A stretch of 64,000 bases of DNA from Posidonia oceanica (taxonomy: Eukaryota; Streptophyta; Magnoliopsida; Alismatales; Posidoniaceae). Below are positions 47,907 to 59,807 of this stretch, piece after piece; position 1 is the first letter of the stretch, and each line of letters opens with the position of its first letter. The stretch is from NCBI GenBank assembly GCA_037176725.1, contig JAZBRS010000076.1, positions 119,431,001-119,495,000 of the forward strand, in the 5' to 3' direction. Under the pieces are notes generated by a model. It ran no database searches. It saw only the letters and a list, made by a program, of their open reading frames with translations, and was not told the origin of the DNA. The position numbers were made by a program, and so were the translations under genes.

Positions 47907-49488
47907 ATGGCCCAGTACGTTAGTGAGCCTTCTTTTACTCCTGTCACGGAGGGTGTTTCCGTTCAGGCCCCTCCGGTTGCTCTTTCCGTCCCACTTGTTC
48001 CCCCTCCGACGCCAGGGTTTCCCCCTCTGACGTCTCTAGGTTCTCAGTACACCCCAGGACAGTGGCAAGCCTCCCTTCCTCTGGATCCGGTCGCCGAATC
48101 TATCTTAACGGCCGTTACTCGTGCTCCAGAGACGCCACTGCCCCCTCCGTCCCAGGGATACGTCGCTTTCGACATCCCTTCCACCGCTGCTGCGGCACTT
48201 TCTGTAGAATCCTTCCCTCCCGGACAGTCTGTGTCCGTGCCACTTGCTTCTCAATCCCCACCGGCACTGCACTTCAGCGTCCCCACTGGCGAGACGCCCG
48301 AAGCTCAGTACCAGCACCTGATGGAGCTTGCCCAAAGACTGCAGGGCATGGCTTTGTCAGTTCGTCCTTCTTCTGTCTTTGTCGTCCCTGAGGTTCCTCC
48401 GAGGCCAGTTCCTGCATTTCATGCATCGACCTCTGCACCTCCGCCTCGACCATCGTCGCAACTGCTCACGGTTCCGACGATGGGGGCCCGTTTACTGCCT
48501 CCTGCACAACACTTGGCACAGCATGCTCCACTTCCTTCTGGTGGTCAGTCCTTTGGACCGGCTGGAGCCCAGTACCCCATTGGCTCGCCGTCTGGCACCC
48601 CGCCTGTACAGCAACTGGTGCTCCGTCATCCACCCCCTATTCCAGCACAGCATGGCATTTACTCCTCTCCTCTCCACCAAGTCCAGCATTCTGCATACAC
48701 TCCTGCATACACTGTCCCCCAGCACGGATACGCCGGCCATCCCGTTGCTCCACCAGGCGACGCTATGGTAGATCCGGAGGAGCACTTAGGTGCGACCCAT
48801 TCGGCGTATGTGCTCACTACCCCTGCTGATCCCTCTCCTCTAGCAGCAATTCCAGACCCCATCAATAACCGGATGGACATCTTGGAGAAGGCACTACGAC
48901 TAGTGCAGGGTACTGAGCACCAGACCTACCAGTTCCGGGACCTCTGCTGCTTTCCAGAGGCGGTACTCCCTCCGAAGTTCAAAATCCCGGACTTCGAAAA
49001 GTATAATGGTAGGGGCTGTCCTGTAGCACACCTGAAGGCGTATTGCGGTGATCTCGCTCAGCTTCAGGCTGACGAGAGGTTGCTGATCCGCTTGTTCCAG
49101 AAGAGTTTGACCGGGCCAGCACTCAAGTGGTTCACATCACTCGATATGTCAGCCATCAAGACTTGGAACGACCTCAGTCAGGCGTTCCTGGAACAATACT
49201 CCTTCAACCTCGATCTTGTCCCAAAGAGGGCGAACTTGATCGCCATCAAGCAGAACTCTGGCGAGCCGTTCGGGGAGTACGTCGGCCACTGGCGCGCCCT
49301 TGCCTCTCAGGTTCGAGATAGACCCTCTGATGAGGAGTCTATCGAGATCGTTATCAAAGGGGCGCAGCCGTCTCTCGGAGCTCTGCTTAGCATTCAACCA
49401 GTCACTACTTTAGCGGCACTCATCAGAGCTGGAGTGCGCGTGGAGAGTTCTTTACGGAGTGGCAACTTCCCGGCTCTCTCTGCGTTCG
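47907..49488 (+). pseudogene. gag: Element C gag, frameshifted at 49488
   Basis: The ATG at 47907 matches element B's start. The proline-rich N-terminus and the complete Gag core (FKIPDFEKYNG, GPALKWFTSLD) are intact. At 49488/49489 the sequence reads TTCGAAGCAGG where A and B have TTCGCTAAGCAGG. This 2-bp deletion moves translation into a frame that ends at 49682. The remainder of gag continues in another frame and belongs to the next feature. The protein would keep the Gag core but lose the knuckle and everything behind it. Confidence 0.88.
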
Positions 49489-52400
49489 AAGCAGGCAGTG
49501 ATCAGCCGCAACAGTGCCAACAGCAGTGCCTCCAACAGCAACAACAGCGGCAGCAACAACAACCGCCCGAAGAGGAAGGATTCGCCGAAACCCGCTGTTG
49601 CATTCGTCGATTCTCCTGCTGTGCCTGTTCGCTTGCCGTCTCGGCCTGCCCCAGCTCAGATGGTGTACGCTCCTGCACCTAGAAATCCACACACACCGCA
49701 CATCACTACCACCGCTAGACCGGTCTATCCTGCCACACCGGTCCAGCAAGGCTCACACCCAAGGCAAAGAAGACCACCCGCTGAGAGGAGGAATTTCACC
49801 CCACTGGTGGAACCACTCACGGTCATCTTGCCAAAGGTGGCGTCGCTCCTGAAGTTCCCGGAGGTTCGTCCGCCGCCAAGCCCTCTGCCGCATTGGTTTA
49901 GGCCGGACCTCTTCTGCAATTTCAATCGAAGCGTCGGGCATTCGACGGACAATTGCTTCTCCCTGCGGAACGCAATTCAGGACTTGATCGAATCGGGAAC
50001 GATTGTGATCGACACGCACGAGGCTTCCACTCAAGCACGCACTCATGCATCTGCATCTCCAGCTGTTCCCTCGCATTCTGGCATCGTCCGCCAACCTTTA
50101 CCGGAACACCCTTATCTGGGAGGGGTGGGAACCTCAGGCGTCCACTCTGTCTTTCCTTCTGGGCTTGCTACTTCTGTAATAGACCCTTCTGATCTTATCT
50201 CTGACATCTCTGAGCCTTTCCCAGTCAGTCTCTATTTGGCGGCAGTTGCCGGCTCCGAGTCGAGAATCCATTTGATCCGACCGCGTGCCAGGCCAGAGCG
50301 CCCTCTCGCGCCTCCCACCGTGCTCCCTCAGGCTCAATCCCCTGTGCACCTTCTAGCTAGGGCCCAACCTAGTTCCCCTATCCACCTTTTAGGGCGACCT
50401 CAGCCATACCTTCTAGGCAGACCTCAACCTGCCCCAGCCTTCCCACCCCTACAACCATACCCCTTAGATAGACCTCAGCTACACCTTCTAGGCAGACCTC
50501 AACCAGCCCCAGCCTTCCCACCCCAACAACCATACCCATTAGATAGACCTCAACATCCTGTAGGTCCCCCTGTAACCCCTCCTGTGCTCGCAGCACATGC
50601 ACCAGTCGTCATTGATTTAACCCTGGACACCCATCGCGTCCCTTACAGCTACGCCACAGAAATGTGCGTGGAAGTAACGCGATCGGGGAGGGTTTATAGG
50701 CCCCCAGTGCCGGCAACTAGGCCAACTCACCCTAGACCTGTTATGCCCCCACCCTCAAGCCAACCCATAGCAGATCCAACTCCAGATCAGCCTGTAGTTA
50801 GCCAAATCCCTATTCAGCCTGTAGTAACCCAGCTTCCTTCCACTACCCCCTTAGAACCTGCTAGAACCACTCCTCCAGCTGCTAGGAGAAACCAACCTAA
50901 AGCAGACCTAACCTCCCAGCTTAAGAAGGTCAAAGCCGACATCTCCATCTGGGATTTGATCTACACTTCTGCCGAGCACCGCGAGGCTTTTCTTCACGTG
51001 TTCCAGGCTGCTCGTGTGTCCCAGTCCATTGAGCCTTCTGCCTTGGAGAGCATGGTTGGGTTAATCGCGGAGCCCCAGGTCATCTCTTTTACAAGCGATG
51101 AGCTGCCTCCGGCAAGGATTAATCACAACCAGCCCCTATTCGTCACGGTGCAGTTCAAAAACTTTCGCATTCCCCTAACACTGGTTGATAACGGGTCAGG
51201 CCTTAACGTTTGCCCCTTGCGTACAGCAACCAAGCTCGGATTCAAAGCCGAGGATATCACACCAGCCATGAAGGGAATGACTGCTTTTGACAACACTCAC
51301 CATGACGCTCTAGGGATTCTGATTATCCCTCTGGCTATCGGTCCGGTCGTCTTCGACGTAGAATTCTATGTCGTCGACTTGAAACCTAACTTCAATCTTC
51401 TGCTTGGGTGCCCTTGGCTCCACAAGCATCAAGTCCTTCCTTCGACCCTCCATCGAATGATAAAGTACCGTCGCGGCGACGATGTCATTGTCGTCATGGC
51501 GGAGAACTTTGAGAAGGAGCGGATTGAAGCAGTCTCTCCCGTGTCTTCGCAATCTATCCCATTTGACCCTGAGACTTCTGAAGCCCTCTATCGCGTTAAC
51601 CGGTGCGAGCCAGTTGACTTCGTTCCTGATTTTGAACGTGTCAACTCCTTGACCGTTCACAGCAACCCCTTTCGAATGGTCGAGAATGTATGTCACAGGT
51701 GGGGTTACATAAAGGGTACGCCACTCGGGCGTCACGGCCAAGGGATCGCGGAGCCGATCGTAGCAGTGGAGCGAAGAAAGTCTGAAGGCCTCGGCTACGA
51801 ACCAAAGCTCAACGAAGATCACTGCTTCCAGCTCAAAGATCGTGCGCCAGCCATTCCCAGAGACCTCACTAACTTTACCAGTGCAGGAATTCTGGGATCA
51901 ACCGACTACCAAGCCACAGCGCCGGCAGAGGATTGGGTGTGTATTGAGGACTACTACTCGGATGAGGAGCAGTCTGATGCAACAGAGGCAGTCCCAATCA
52001 ACTCAGTAGAAACAGTGGTCAGAGCAGAGGCCCCACAGTCAGTTTATTTAGCTCCCCCTCTGGCAGAAACAGTGGGCAGTTCAGCAGGCCCTGTGGCAGA
52101 TGCAAGTTCCCATCCTTCAGCAGCCACATCAGCTCCTCAAGAACAGTCAGCAACAGTGCAGAAGTCGGAGACACTCCTCTTGGCAGAACCAAGTATGCTA
52201 TCAGCGGTCACAGACACATCAGTGCCACTGCCCCCATCTCTGGAGGGGCAGTCTATCAACTCAGTCAGCAGCGTGGCCCAGCCCGCTCCTTCAGCATCAT
52301 CTTCAGGAATGCAGCTGGCGCAGTCCGCTCCGCATTCTCCTGACGACCTGCAGCAGCTCTTATGGCAAGACCCTATGGTGTCAGAGGCTGCGCTCTCTCA

Positions 52401-53838
52401 GTTACGGCCCGATACAAACGGCCAACTGAGCGCTACATTATCCGGGCCCTTGAGCCCTCCAAAGAGCACCCCTGCCTATTCTCCAGCAGTAACCCTGGAA
52501 GCTTATTCATCAGTAGCACCGCTGACCTGTTTATTTGGGCCTTCTACATCTGAACTGCCATCAGTGGACGCGCCCGTGAACCAGATCATGCAGACTCCAA
52601 GGGCGGCGATCCATCCTGCAGCCGGGCCAGTGCCGCAGGCCCCCGGCGCCTACTACGTCGACTCCCCCTCAGACGAAGAAGAAGGAGTGGCGATAGACGC
52701 CCAGGTCGATTCTTGGATGTCCGACTTAGAGTTGCTTTATCAAGAACAACTCCAGGCAATAGCAGAAGACCTGGCAGACCATCAAGCTGCAGAAAGGAAA
52801 GGAAAAGCCGTAGTCACGGATCCTCCTCTGCAAGAGGACCATGCTTCTATCATGGTTCTAGAAGACTCAGCAGCGCCGGACTCCCCTAGACCAGATGAGC
52901 TCATCACTCTCCAATCAGAAGGCGGGTCTAGGTGGTTTGTACAACACATGCCTCAGTTGAGCAGTATATCGAGCGGCAGTACTCAGATCAGCTGCCAGTC
53001 CGGCATATCCTCCACAAGCACATTAGAAGACCCGGAGGAGGAACCATCAGCAGTGCAAGCAGCAGCAGAAACAGAGCAGAAAGCAGAATCAGTAACAAAA
53101 CTGTCAGCAGCCTCTTACAGAACAGTCACCGCTGTGGCAACAGAAAAATTTATCAGAAACAATATTGTTGCCCGATATGGGGTCCCGCACTCTGTCATCT
53201 CTGATAACGGCTCAAACTTCATTGCCAAAAGGGTCGAAGAATACCTGCAAAGTCTCAAGATCAAGCACCATCGATCCTCGCCTTATCGGCCTCAGATGAA
53301 CGGAGCAGTGGAATCTGCAAACAAGAACATTGTCAAGATCCTGAAGAAAATGGCAGAAATCCACAAGGATTGGCACGACAAGCTCCCGTACGCGCTCTGG
53401 GCGTACAGGACATCAATCCGGACCTCTACAAGAGCCACCCCGTACTCCCTGGTATACGGCATGGAAGCGGTAATCCCCTATCTGCGGATCCTACGGGAAG
53501 CTGAGTTGGAAGGAGCAGAATGGGTCGAAGACCGCTGCGTCCAACTGAACCTGATTGATGAGCGCAGATTGCAAGCCATGCACAACGCTCGCTGCTACCA
53601 GAAGCGGATGGCCAGAGCATTCTTGAAGAAGGTCCAGCCCAGAAGTTTCCAGCCAGGAGACCTTGTCTTGCGCGCCATTCATTTGCCTGGCGGTCGAGGG
53701 AAATTCCGACCCAATTGGCGTGGCCCCTTTGTGGTCAAGCGGATCTTTTCGGGAGGCGCTATAACCCTTGAGGACATGGACCAGGTCGAGCAGTCTGAGC
53801 CCGTCAACCTCTGCTATCTGAAGAGATACTATCAGTAG
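49489..53838 (+). pseudogene. Element C rest of gag, protease, and integrase fragment in one frame
   Basis: A long frame without stops from the frameshift to TAG 53836-53838. Contents in order: the knuckle region, in which a His is replaced by Asn (CNFNRSVGHSTDNC, about 49915-49956); a duplicated proline-rich RPQLHLLGRPQPAPAFPP-type segment near 50400-50540; the protease with VDNGSGLNVCP; the G-patch-like stretch; the linker; then the integrase fragment joined at 53104-53114 exactly as in element A. The second catalytic Asp is retained (SDNG, GAT 53203-53205) and so is the Glu (53311-53313), but the zinc domain and first Asp are missing. An 18-bp in-frame deletion near 53473 removes residues present in A. 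LLLGCPWLH has Cys where A and B have Arg. Confidence 0.88.
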
Positions 53839-55321
53839 CCGAAAGCGGCCCCGTTGCGGATGCCCTTCTCCCACCTGCACTTGCATTTTCGCCTTCTTGC
53901 TTCAATTCTACTTCAAATCATCATCATCACCCTTTCAACTCTTGCATTCCTTCTTTTCAAATCATCATCATCATCCTCTCAAACATTGCATCTTCTGCCC
54001 GGTGATGACAACCGGAAGTGCTTGCCTGCTCTGGAAGGAGTCACCCTGCCTCACCTGGCACTACTTAGATGTCTTAGCAAGTGAGGGAGCCACCACCAAT
54101 AAGGACAGGCGAATCGCCTAATCTCGCAAGGACATACACCTCTGAGGGAGAAAAAAGGTTAGGTTGTGAGCTTGAAAAAAGTGAGAATAGACATCTAGGT
54201 TTGGGCACCTCCAAGGAACAGAAGATGAAGACAGAAGCCGGCCCTAGAGATAGGGGTGTGCAGTCTAACCCTGCTCCTTCTACCCATCACACAGCAGACC
54301 CAAGGCCTAAATCCATTACAATTCAAGCACCCTTCTTCTGCCACCAGAATGGGGATAGCAAAAGCCTGAAAAAAAAAGAGAAGAAAAAAGAGATCAAGCA
54401 AAAAAAGAAAAAGGGAAAAAAAAAGAGATAGAACAAAAACAAAAAGAAAAAAAAGAGAAAAGCAAGCAAAACAAAAAAAAAGAAGAAAAGGGCAAAGGCA
54501 GCCCAAAAAACACAGGCACCGTTATCCCCCACACTTTACAAGAGATCCCCAGCATGCCAAGCCTGAAAAAGGGGTCTACCACATCCTCCCAAGAGCAAAC
54601 GAACACATACCTTCTCCTAGTTAGGGGCAGAGAAAGACTGCATACCTATGAGGGAGAAACCTTTCAAAAAAAAAGAGAGAGCTGAAAGAATAGGTGTAGG
54701 TCCTGAGAGTGCAGCCAGTAGCCTGTCCTCACCATATCACCACCTATAATGCCCACAACCAGTTCCGGAGCGCCACCAATAAGCCGAGAGTCTGAGTAGG
54801 GCCCAGTGAGTCAAGGACCACTCCCTTCCTCTACAGCAGGCACCAAAGCACTCCATACGCTGAGGGCACTCAAGCATCCACCCCAGCATACCCATCCATT
54901 CAAACATACTTATTCATCCAATAATATTCATCCTCATAAGCATATCACTAGCATCTTGCACTCATGCATCTTTTTTCTTTCCTTTCCCCTTCAGCCAATC
55001 TCTCCGCTCTGCAATCCGCTCAGGCCCTGAGGCAGTACTCCTCCCCAGCAGAGCGCATCGACGACACTCAAGCTGCGCCGGTCTAGATCACCTACCGGCC
55101 CTCGCCCCCGCATTCGCCGGACTGCTGCCAATTCCCTTTGTTTATTTGTGCTTAATTGCTATGTTCTGTTATCAACTGCTGAATGCATATGGAACTACAT
55201 TTTCAGTCTCAGCTTCTGCTTGTTGTCAAAGATTATATGCCTGCGAGATCTGACTGTTTATTGATAGCAGGCACTTTCAGGTTTCTGCAGCTATCTGCCT
55301 GTCCCTCTGCAAATCAGCGTA
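53839..55321 (+). other. Element C spacer between integrase and mobile-domain ORF
   Basis: No supported ORF. Parallel to 5331-6816: TCATCATC-type microsatellites (53920-53990), an A-rich purine tract (54362-54500) and conserved blocks just before the second ORF. How the downstream ORF is expressed cannot be read from it. Confidence 0.6.
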
Positions 55322-56541
55322 ATGGGCTTTCCTACTCTACTGACTCCCGCACATTGCTCGGAAACCCTGCGAGAATGGATCGGCAGGCTCACTCAGAAAG
55401 ACTGTGAAAAGCTGCGCCTGTGGGGCATACCAACCAAGCTGCTAAAGGCTGCTGATGTGGAGGTCAGCCGCCACCTTCTGTGTGCCGCCGCGAGATTCTG
55501 GAAGCCGGCGCATCATGTCTTCCGCTTCAACAAAACTGAGCTGACACCTACACTGGAAGAGGTGCGTCGGATATGTGGCTTTTCAAAGATCTTGGGGCCG
55601 CCTATTTTCATGAGGCGCGACGGATACCTCCGGGTCCTGAACCAACTAACTGGGCTCTCCACTCAAGACTGCCAACAGAAGCTAATCTGCACCAGTGGAC
55701 CAGAGCCTATGCTTCGCCTTGCATACTTTGATGGTATCTTGAACAAGCGTGCTGACCTCGGAGATGAGCTGTGGCTCCGAGGATTCGTCATCCGCTTTCT
55801 AGGCGAACTAATCTTTACTCATGGCCGACTGACAGTGGCCATCGAAGTCGCGGAGATTGCATTAGCTGTGGTGACCCAGCACATAGATCTGGCGCCAGTC
55901 GTCTTGGCAGAGACTTATCGCGGGCTGGACCGCATTTCTCATCACTGCCGCCACTTCCACGGTTGCGGAGCACTCATACAAGTCTGGCTGACCGCGCACT
56001 TAGAGATGAACTTTCTGCGCCCTCAAGTGCACGCCTTCGAAGCCTACTGCAGTAGCACCCGTACCAGAGCAGAAAAGAGCGTCAAAGACGAGTACGAGAG
56101 GCTGTCAGCACTGACTGACGACGCTGTGATCTGGCGCATCGTTCCTTCTGCAGCAGAGCCATTCACAATCTTCTTCAGTGTACGTGACACGCGGCTGATC
56201 ATTCTTCCAGGCTGATCATTCTTCCAGGCTTCACAGCAGGCGTGGAGTATCATCCAATCAGGGTCATGCGCCAGTTCGGCTTCCAGCAGGGCGCCTTCAT
56301 TGACAGTACAGCGCCCGAGCTTCTACAGACTTATCCTCTCAGCACCACTGCCCCAACCAAGAAGCTTGCTAGTCTGATGCAGCATGGGGTCCAATCTACA
56401 GACGTTGCAGCTATGAGAGGTACTGGATGCACTCCTGATTATGAAGCTGAAGTCCGACAGCTCTGGCCAATCACTGAAATTCCACCAGGCGGCCCCCTAT
56501 TCCCCGACTCCAGGCAGCCGAAGAAGGCCCGGGTTGACTAG
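55322..56541 (+). pseudogene. Element C mobile-domain/DUF7745-like ORF, broken by 17-bp duplication
   Basis: ATG 55322 (MGFPTLLTPAHCSETLREW) to TAG 56539-56541, colinear with element A 6817-8019. The 17-bp unit GCTGATCATTCTTCCAG occurs twice in tandem near 56194-56228, while A has it once. This shifts the frame and creates a stop at 56213-56215. Downstream the other frame resumes with EYHPIRVMRQFGFQQ and ends in a basic tail (QPKKARVD). Apart from this event the ORF is well conserved with A, which suggests it was coding in the common ancestor. Function unknown; family assignment as for element A. Confidence 0.62.
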
Positions 56542-56852
56542 GCCCTTGTGCGACCATCATGTCGTCTTCTTTCAAATTGTGCTGTACATTTCTGGCCTGC
56601 CGCAGGCATTGTACTTATCAAGATCATATCAATGGAAACTGTTTCTGCTTTCTGCTTGCACATCAAGACTCTTTCCTGCATTGCATATCATCATCATCAT
56701 TATCTTGGGCCCTCTAATCAGACTTGCAGCCAACACAACGCGGCGAAGTCCTTAGCACCCAATCCGGAGCCCCAGAGCATCTGCAGGCCCGCGACACCAA
56801 GCTCCGCCGTCTGGCATCCCCAGCTGGTCGTCCTCGGCTGGATCGTCATCCT

Positions 56853-57440
56853 TGCGGGCTGGCACCCCAAACTGCCCGGCGAAAGGTTCGTCAACCTGTC
56901 ATCCTCCTCAGCTGTTCATCCTCAGTTGAGTCCCCTGCGGGCTGGCACCCCAAACTGCCCGGCGATGGGTTCGTCAACCTATCATCCATCCACTCGCTTA
57001 TCTGTCTTTGCATCCTGATGCCAGGGGCGCACCGGCCATCCCCTGGTATCATCCTGATACCAGGGGCATCTTTTGGCCGCCCTGTGGTATCATCCCCAGC
57101 TGATCATCCCCAGCTGAGTCCTCTTCTCGGCTGATCATCCCCAGCTGAGTCCCCAGCTGATCGCCCTCAGCTGAACCCCTTGCGGGCTGGCACCCCAAAC
57201 TGCTTGGCGAAAGGTCTGTCAACCTGACACTCTTCTCGGCTGGTCATCCCCAGCTGAGTCCCCAGCTAATCGCCCTCAGCTGAATCCCTTGCGGGCTGGC
57301 ACCCCTAACTGCTCGGCGAAAGGTCCGTCAACCTGACACTCTTCTCGGCTGGTCATCCCTAGCTGAGTCCCCAGCTGATCGCCCTCAGCTGAGTCCCTTG
57401 CGGGCTGGTACCCCAAACTACTCGTCTGACAAGCACGACA
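56853..57440 (+). repeat. 83/109-bp minisatellite in element C 3' region
   Basis: TGCGGGCTGGCACC begins at 56853 and 56936 (83 bp apart), then at 57181, 57290 and 57399 (109 bp apart). The longer unit contains an extra AGCTGATCGCCCTCAGCTGA-like segment of about 26 bp. The array is split by 57000-57180, which holds further CAGCTGA dyads. The spacer 56542-56852 shows no gene. Confidence 0.88.
57040..57066 (+). repeat. Inverted repeat CCCCTGGTATCA / TGATACCAGGGG
   Basis: Perfect 12-bp arms (57040-57051 and 57055-57066) with a 3-nt loop. Related to 8837-8863 in element A with paired arm changes. Confidence 0.88.
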
Positions 57441-57487
57441 CTCTTGTCATCACTCTCTGCTTTCGATGCCAAGGACGCGCTGGCCAA

Positions 57488-57514
57488 CCCCTGGTGTCAT
57501 CCCAACACCAGGGG
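57488..57514 (+). repeat. Inverted repeat CCCCTGGTGT / ACACCAGGGG
   Basis: Perfect 10-bp arms with a 7-nt loop; the positional counterpart of 8837-8863. Confidence 0.82.
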
Positions 57515-57556
57515 CATCTTTTGATCGCCCCTTGGTATCATTCTTTCCCTCTTTCC

Positions 57557-57581
57557 CCTATGACGTTCCTGGCGTCATGGG
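57557..57581 (+). repeat. Inverted repeat CCTATGACG / CGTCATGGG
   Basis: Nine pairs including one T-G wobble; counterpart of 8906-8930. Confidence 0.7.
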
Positions 57582-57699
57582 ATGATTTCTTCTCATCATT
57601 CCCTTACCCCTTCTTTGCCGGCCGATAAGTCCGATATCTTATCATTCTCATCATTCCCTCATCCCCTCTTTGCCGGCCGATAAGTCCGATATCTTATCA

Positions 57700-58110
57700 A
57701 TCAACACTTCTCATCATGATCTCATCCCCCTCTTTAGATTAACTTCTCATCCTGATCTCATCTCCCTCTTTAGAATTAATTTCTCATCATGATCTCATCC
57801 CCCTCTTTAGCTTAACTTCTCATCATGATCTCATCCCCCTCTTTAGCTTAACTTCTCATCATGATCTCATCCCCCTCTTTAGAATTAACTTCTCATCATG
57901 ATCTCATCCCCCTCTTTAGCTTAATTTCTCATCATGACCTCATCCCCCTCTTTAGATTAATTTCTCATCATAATCTCATCCCCCTCTTTAGATTAACTTC
58001 TCATCATGATCTCATCCCCCTCTTTAGCTTAGTCTCTCATCATGATCTCATCCCCCTCTTCAGCTTAATTTCTCATCATGATCTCATCCCCCTCTTTAGA
58101 TTAACTTCTC
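57700..58110 (+). repeat. 36-bp tandem array in element C
   Basis: About eleven copies of TTCTCATCATGATCTCATCC followed by CCCTCTTTAGCTTAAC. GATAAG/CTTATC dyads flank it (57624-57690 and 58138-58160). The 103-codon frame across it exists only because 36 is a multiple of three. Confidence 0.88.
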
Positions 58111-58184
58111 ATCGTTACCTCATCCCCTCTTTGCCGGCCGATAAGTCCGATATCTTATCATTCTCATCATGATCTTGCCCCCTC

Positions 58185-58370
58185 TTATCAATCAATCAAT
58201 CACTCGTGCTAGGCTGATATCCGAAACTATCAATCTATCAATCACTCGTGCTAGGCTGATATCCAAAACTATCAATCTATCAATCACTCGTGCTAGGCTG
58301 ATATCCGAAACTATCAATCTATCAATCACTTGTGCTAGGCTGATATCCGAAACTATCTCACGCTGATATT
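58185..58370 (+). repeat. 42-bp tandem repeat, about four copies, element C
   Basis: Units of AATCTATCAATCACTCGTGC followed by TAGGCTGATATCCGAAACTATC-type sequence, 42 bp apart (58201, 58243). Counterpart of A's 38-bp array. Confidence 0.88.
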
Positions 58371-59310
58371 CCTAAACTATCTTCTGGTCGATCCATGATC
58401 GGCCCGCAGTTGTGTTATATGGCTGACATCCAGTAACTGTCCCTCGTAATTGCACTTTTCCAGTTGATAGGTCTGTAAACTATCCACCGGTTGACAGGAC
58501 CGTAAACTGTCGCTCCAGTTGATAGGTCTGTAAACTATCGCGTGCAATTACGTTATACGGCTGACATCCAGTAACTGTCCCTTGCAATTGCGGTTTCCAG
58601 TTGATAGGTCTGTAAACTATCCTCGAGTTGATAGGTCTGTAAACTATCCACCGGTTGACAGGACCGTAAACTGTCGTTAGGCTGATACTCCTAAACTATC
58701 ACCAGCAATTGCATTATACGGCTGATATCCAGTAACTATCCCTCATCATTGCGCGTTTCCAGTTGATAGGTCTGTAAACTATCCACCGGTTGACAGGACC
58801 GTAAACTGTCGCTCCAGTTGATAGGTCTGTAAACTATCCACCAGTTGGTAGGACTGTAAACTACCACGCGCAATCATGTTATACGGCTGACATCCAGTAA
58901 CTGTCCCTCGCAATGCCGTTTCCAGTTGATAGGACTGTAAACTATCCTCCAGTTGATAGGTCTGTAAACTATCCGCCGGTTGACAGGACCGTAAACTGTC
59001 GTTCCAGATGATAGACTGTAAACTATCCGGCATTGCGTTATACGGCTGATATCCAGTAACTATCACTCATGGTTTGTGGTTTCCGGTTGACAGGACCGTA
59101 AACTGTCGCTCCAGTTGATAGGTCTGTAAACTATCCACCGGTTGACAGGACCGTAAACTGTCGCTAAGCTGATACTCCTAAACTATCACCCACAACCATG
59201 TTATACGGCTGATATCCAGTAACTATCACTCACAACTGCTCCGGTTGACAGGACCGTAAACTGTCACTCCCGGTTGATAGGACCGTAAACTATCCGGACG
59301 ATAAGCCCGT
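58371..59310 (+). repeat. Hairpin-repeat array of element C with covarying arms
   Basis: About 27-bp units in which a 5-bp arm is followed 9 nt later by its reverse complement. Three arm pairs occur: GATAG/CTATC (58466-58470 with 58480-58484), GACAG/CTGTC (58493-58497 with 58507-58511, and several more) and GGTAG/CTACC (58847-58851 with 58861-58865). The TATACGGCTGA units have GACA/TGTC (58889-58892 with 58902-58905) or GATA/TATC (59048-59051 with 59061-59064). One unit near 59005 has lost loop bases. The array ends in GATAAG/CTTATC like that of A. Confidence 0.9.
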
Positions 59311-59807
59311 CACCTTATCATTTTTTTTCTCCTTTTCGGCGTGACCTTGTCCCAGGAAGATGGAGTCACGCACCCCCTTCCCTGCGATAGGAGAGTTGGC
59401 CTCTCTCCCCTCGCGCCCCTTTCTCTTCTCTCTGCTAGCTTGCTCCCCGGGCCGGGATCAGCTGCACCCTGTTTTCCTTCGCTTTGTCGTGCAAGTCTGG
59501 CCTCCCTGCCGGACATTCGCACCACATCGCGCCTTTTTATCATTTTCTTTGCATCATCTCAGCACTTTCTTAGCTAGCACTGCATATCACTTTAGCATCA
59601 TCAGTATCACTTGCACAGCATCAGCATTTTTTTCTAGCTGCACTAACTTTTATACTAACTCTTGCATCGCACTCGCATCAGCATACATACACACAGCACA
59701 GCATCCATCTGCACTGGCATCTTGCATTGCAGCAACGGGCTACGATCTTCGGTGCATCCACCGCATAAGCAGCTCACGCCCATAGCAACCCGCTGCTCCC
59801 GTCGGTC
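59311..59807 (+). other. Element C spacer before the fold-back
   Basis: No gene. GCATCA-type short repeats and a conserved block starting GCAACGGGCTACGAT, shared with A 16973-17050. Confidence 0.6.

Noticed and set aside
57861..58172. 103-codon frame with repeating peptide, and a similar minus-strand frame at 9260-9514
   Set aside because: Both are translations of the 36-bp array, whose period is divisible by three.
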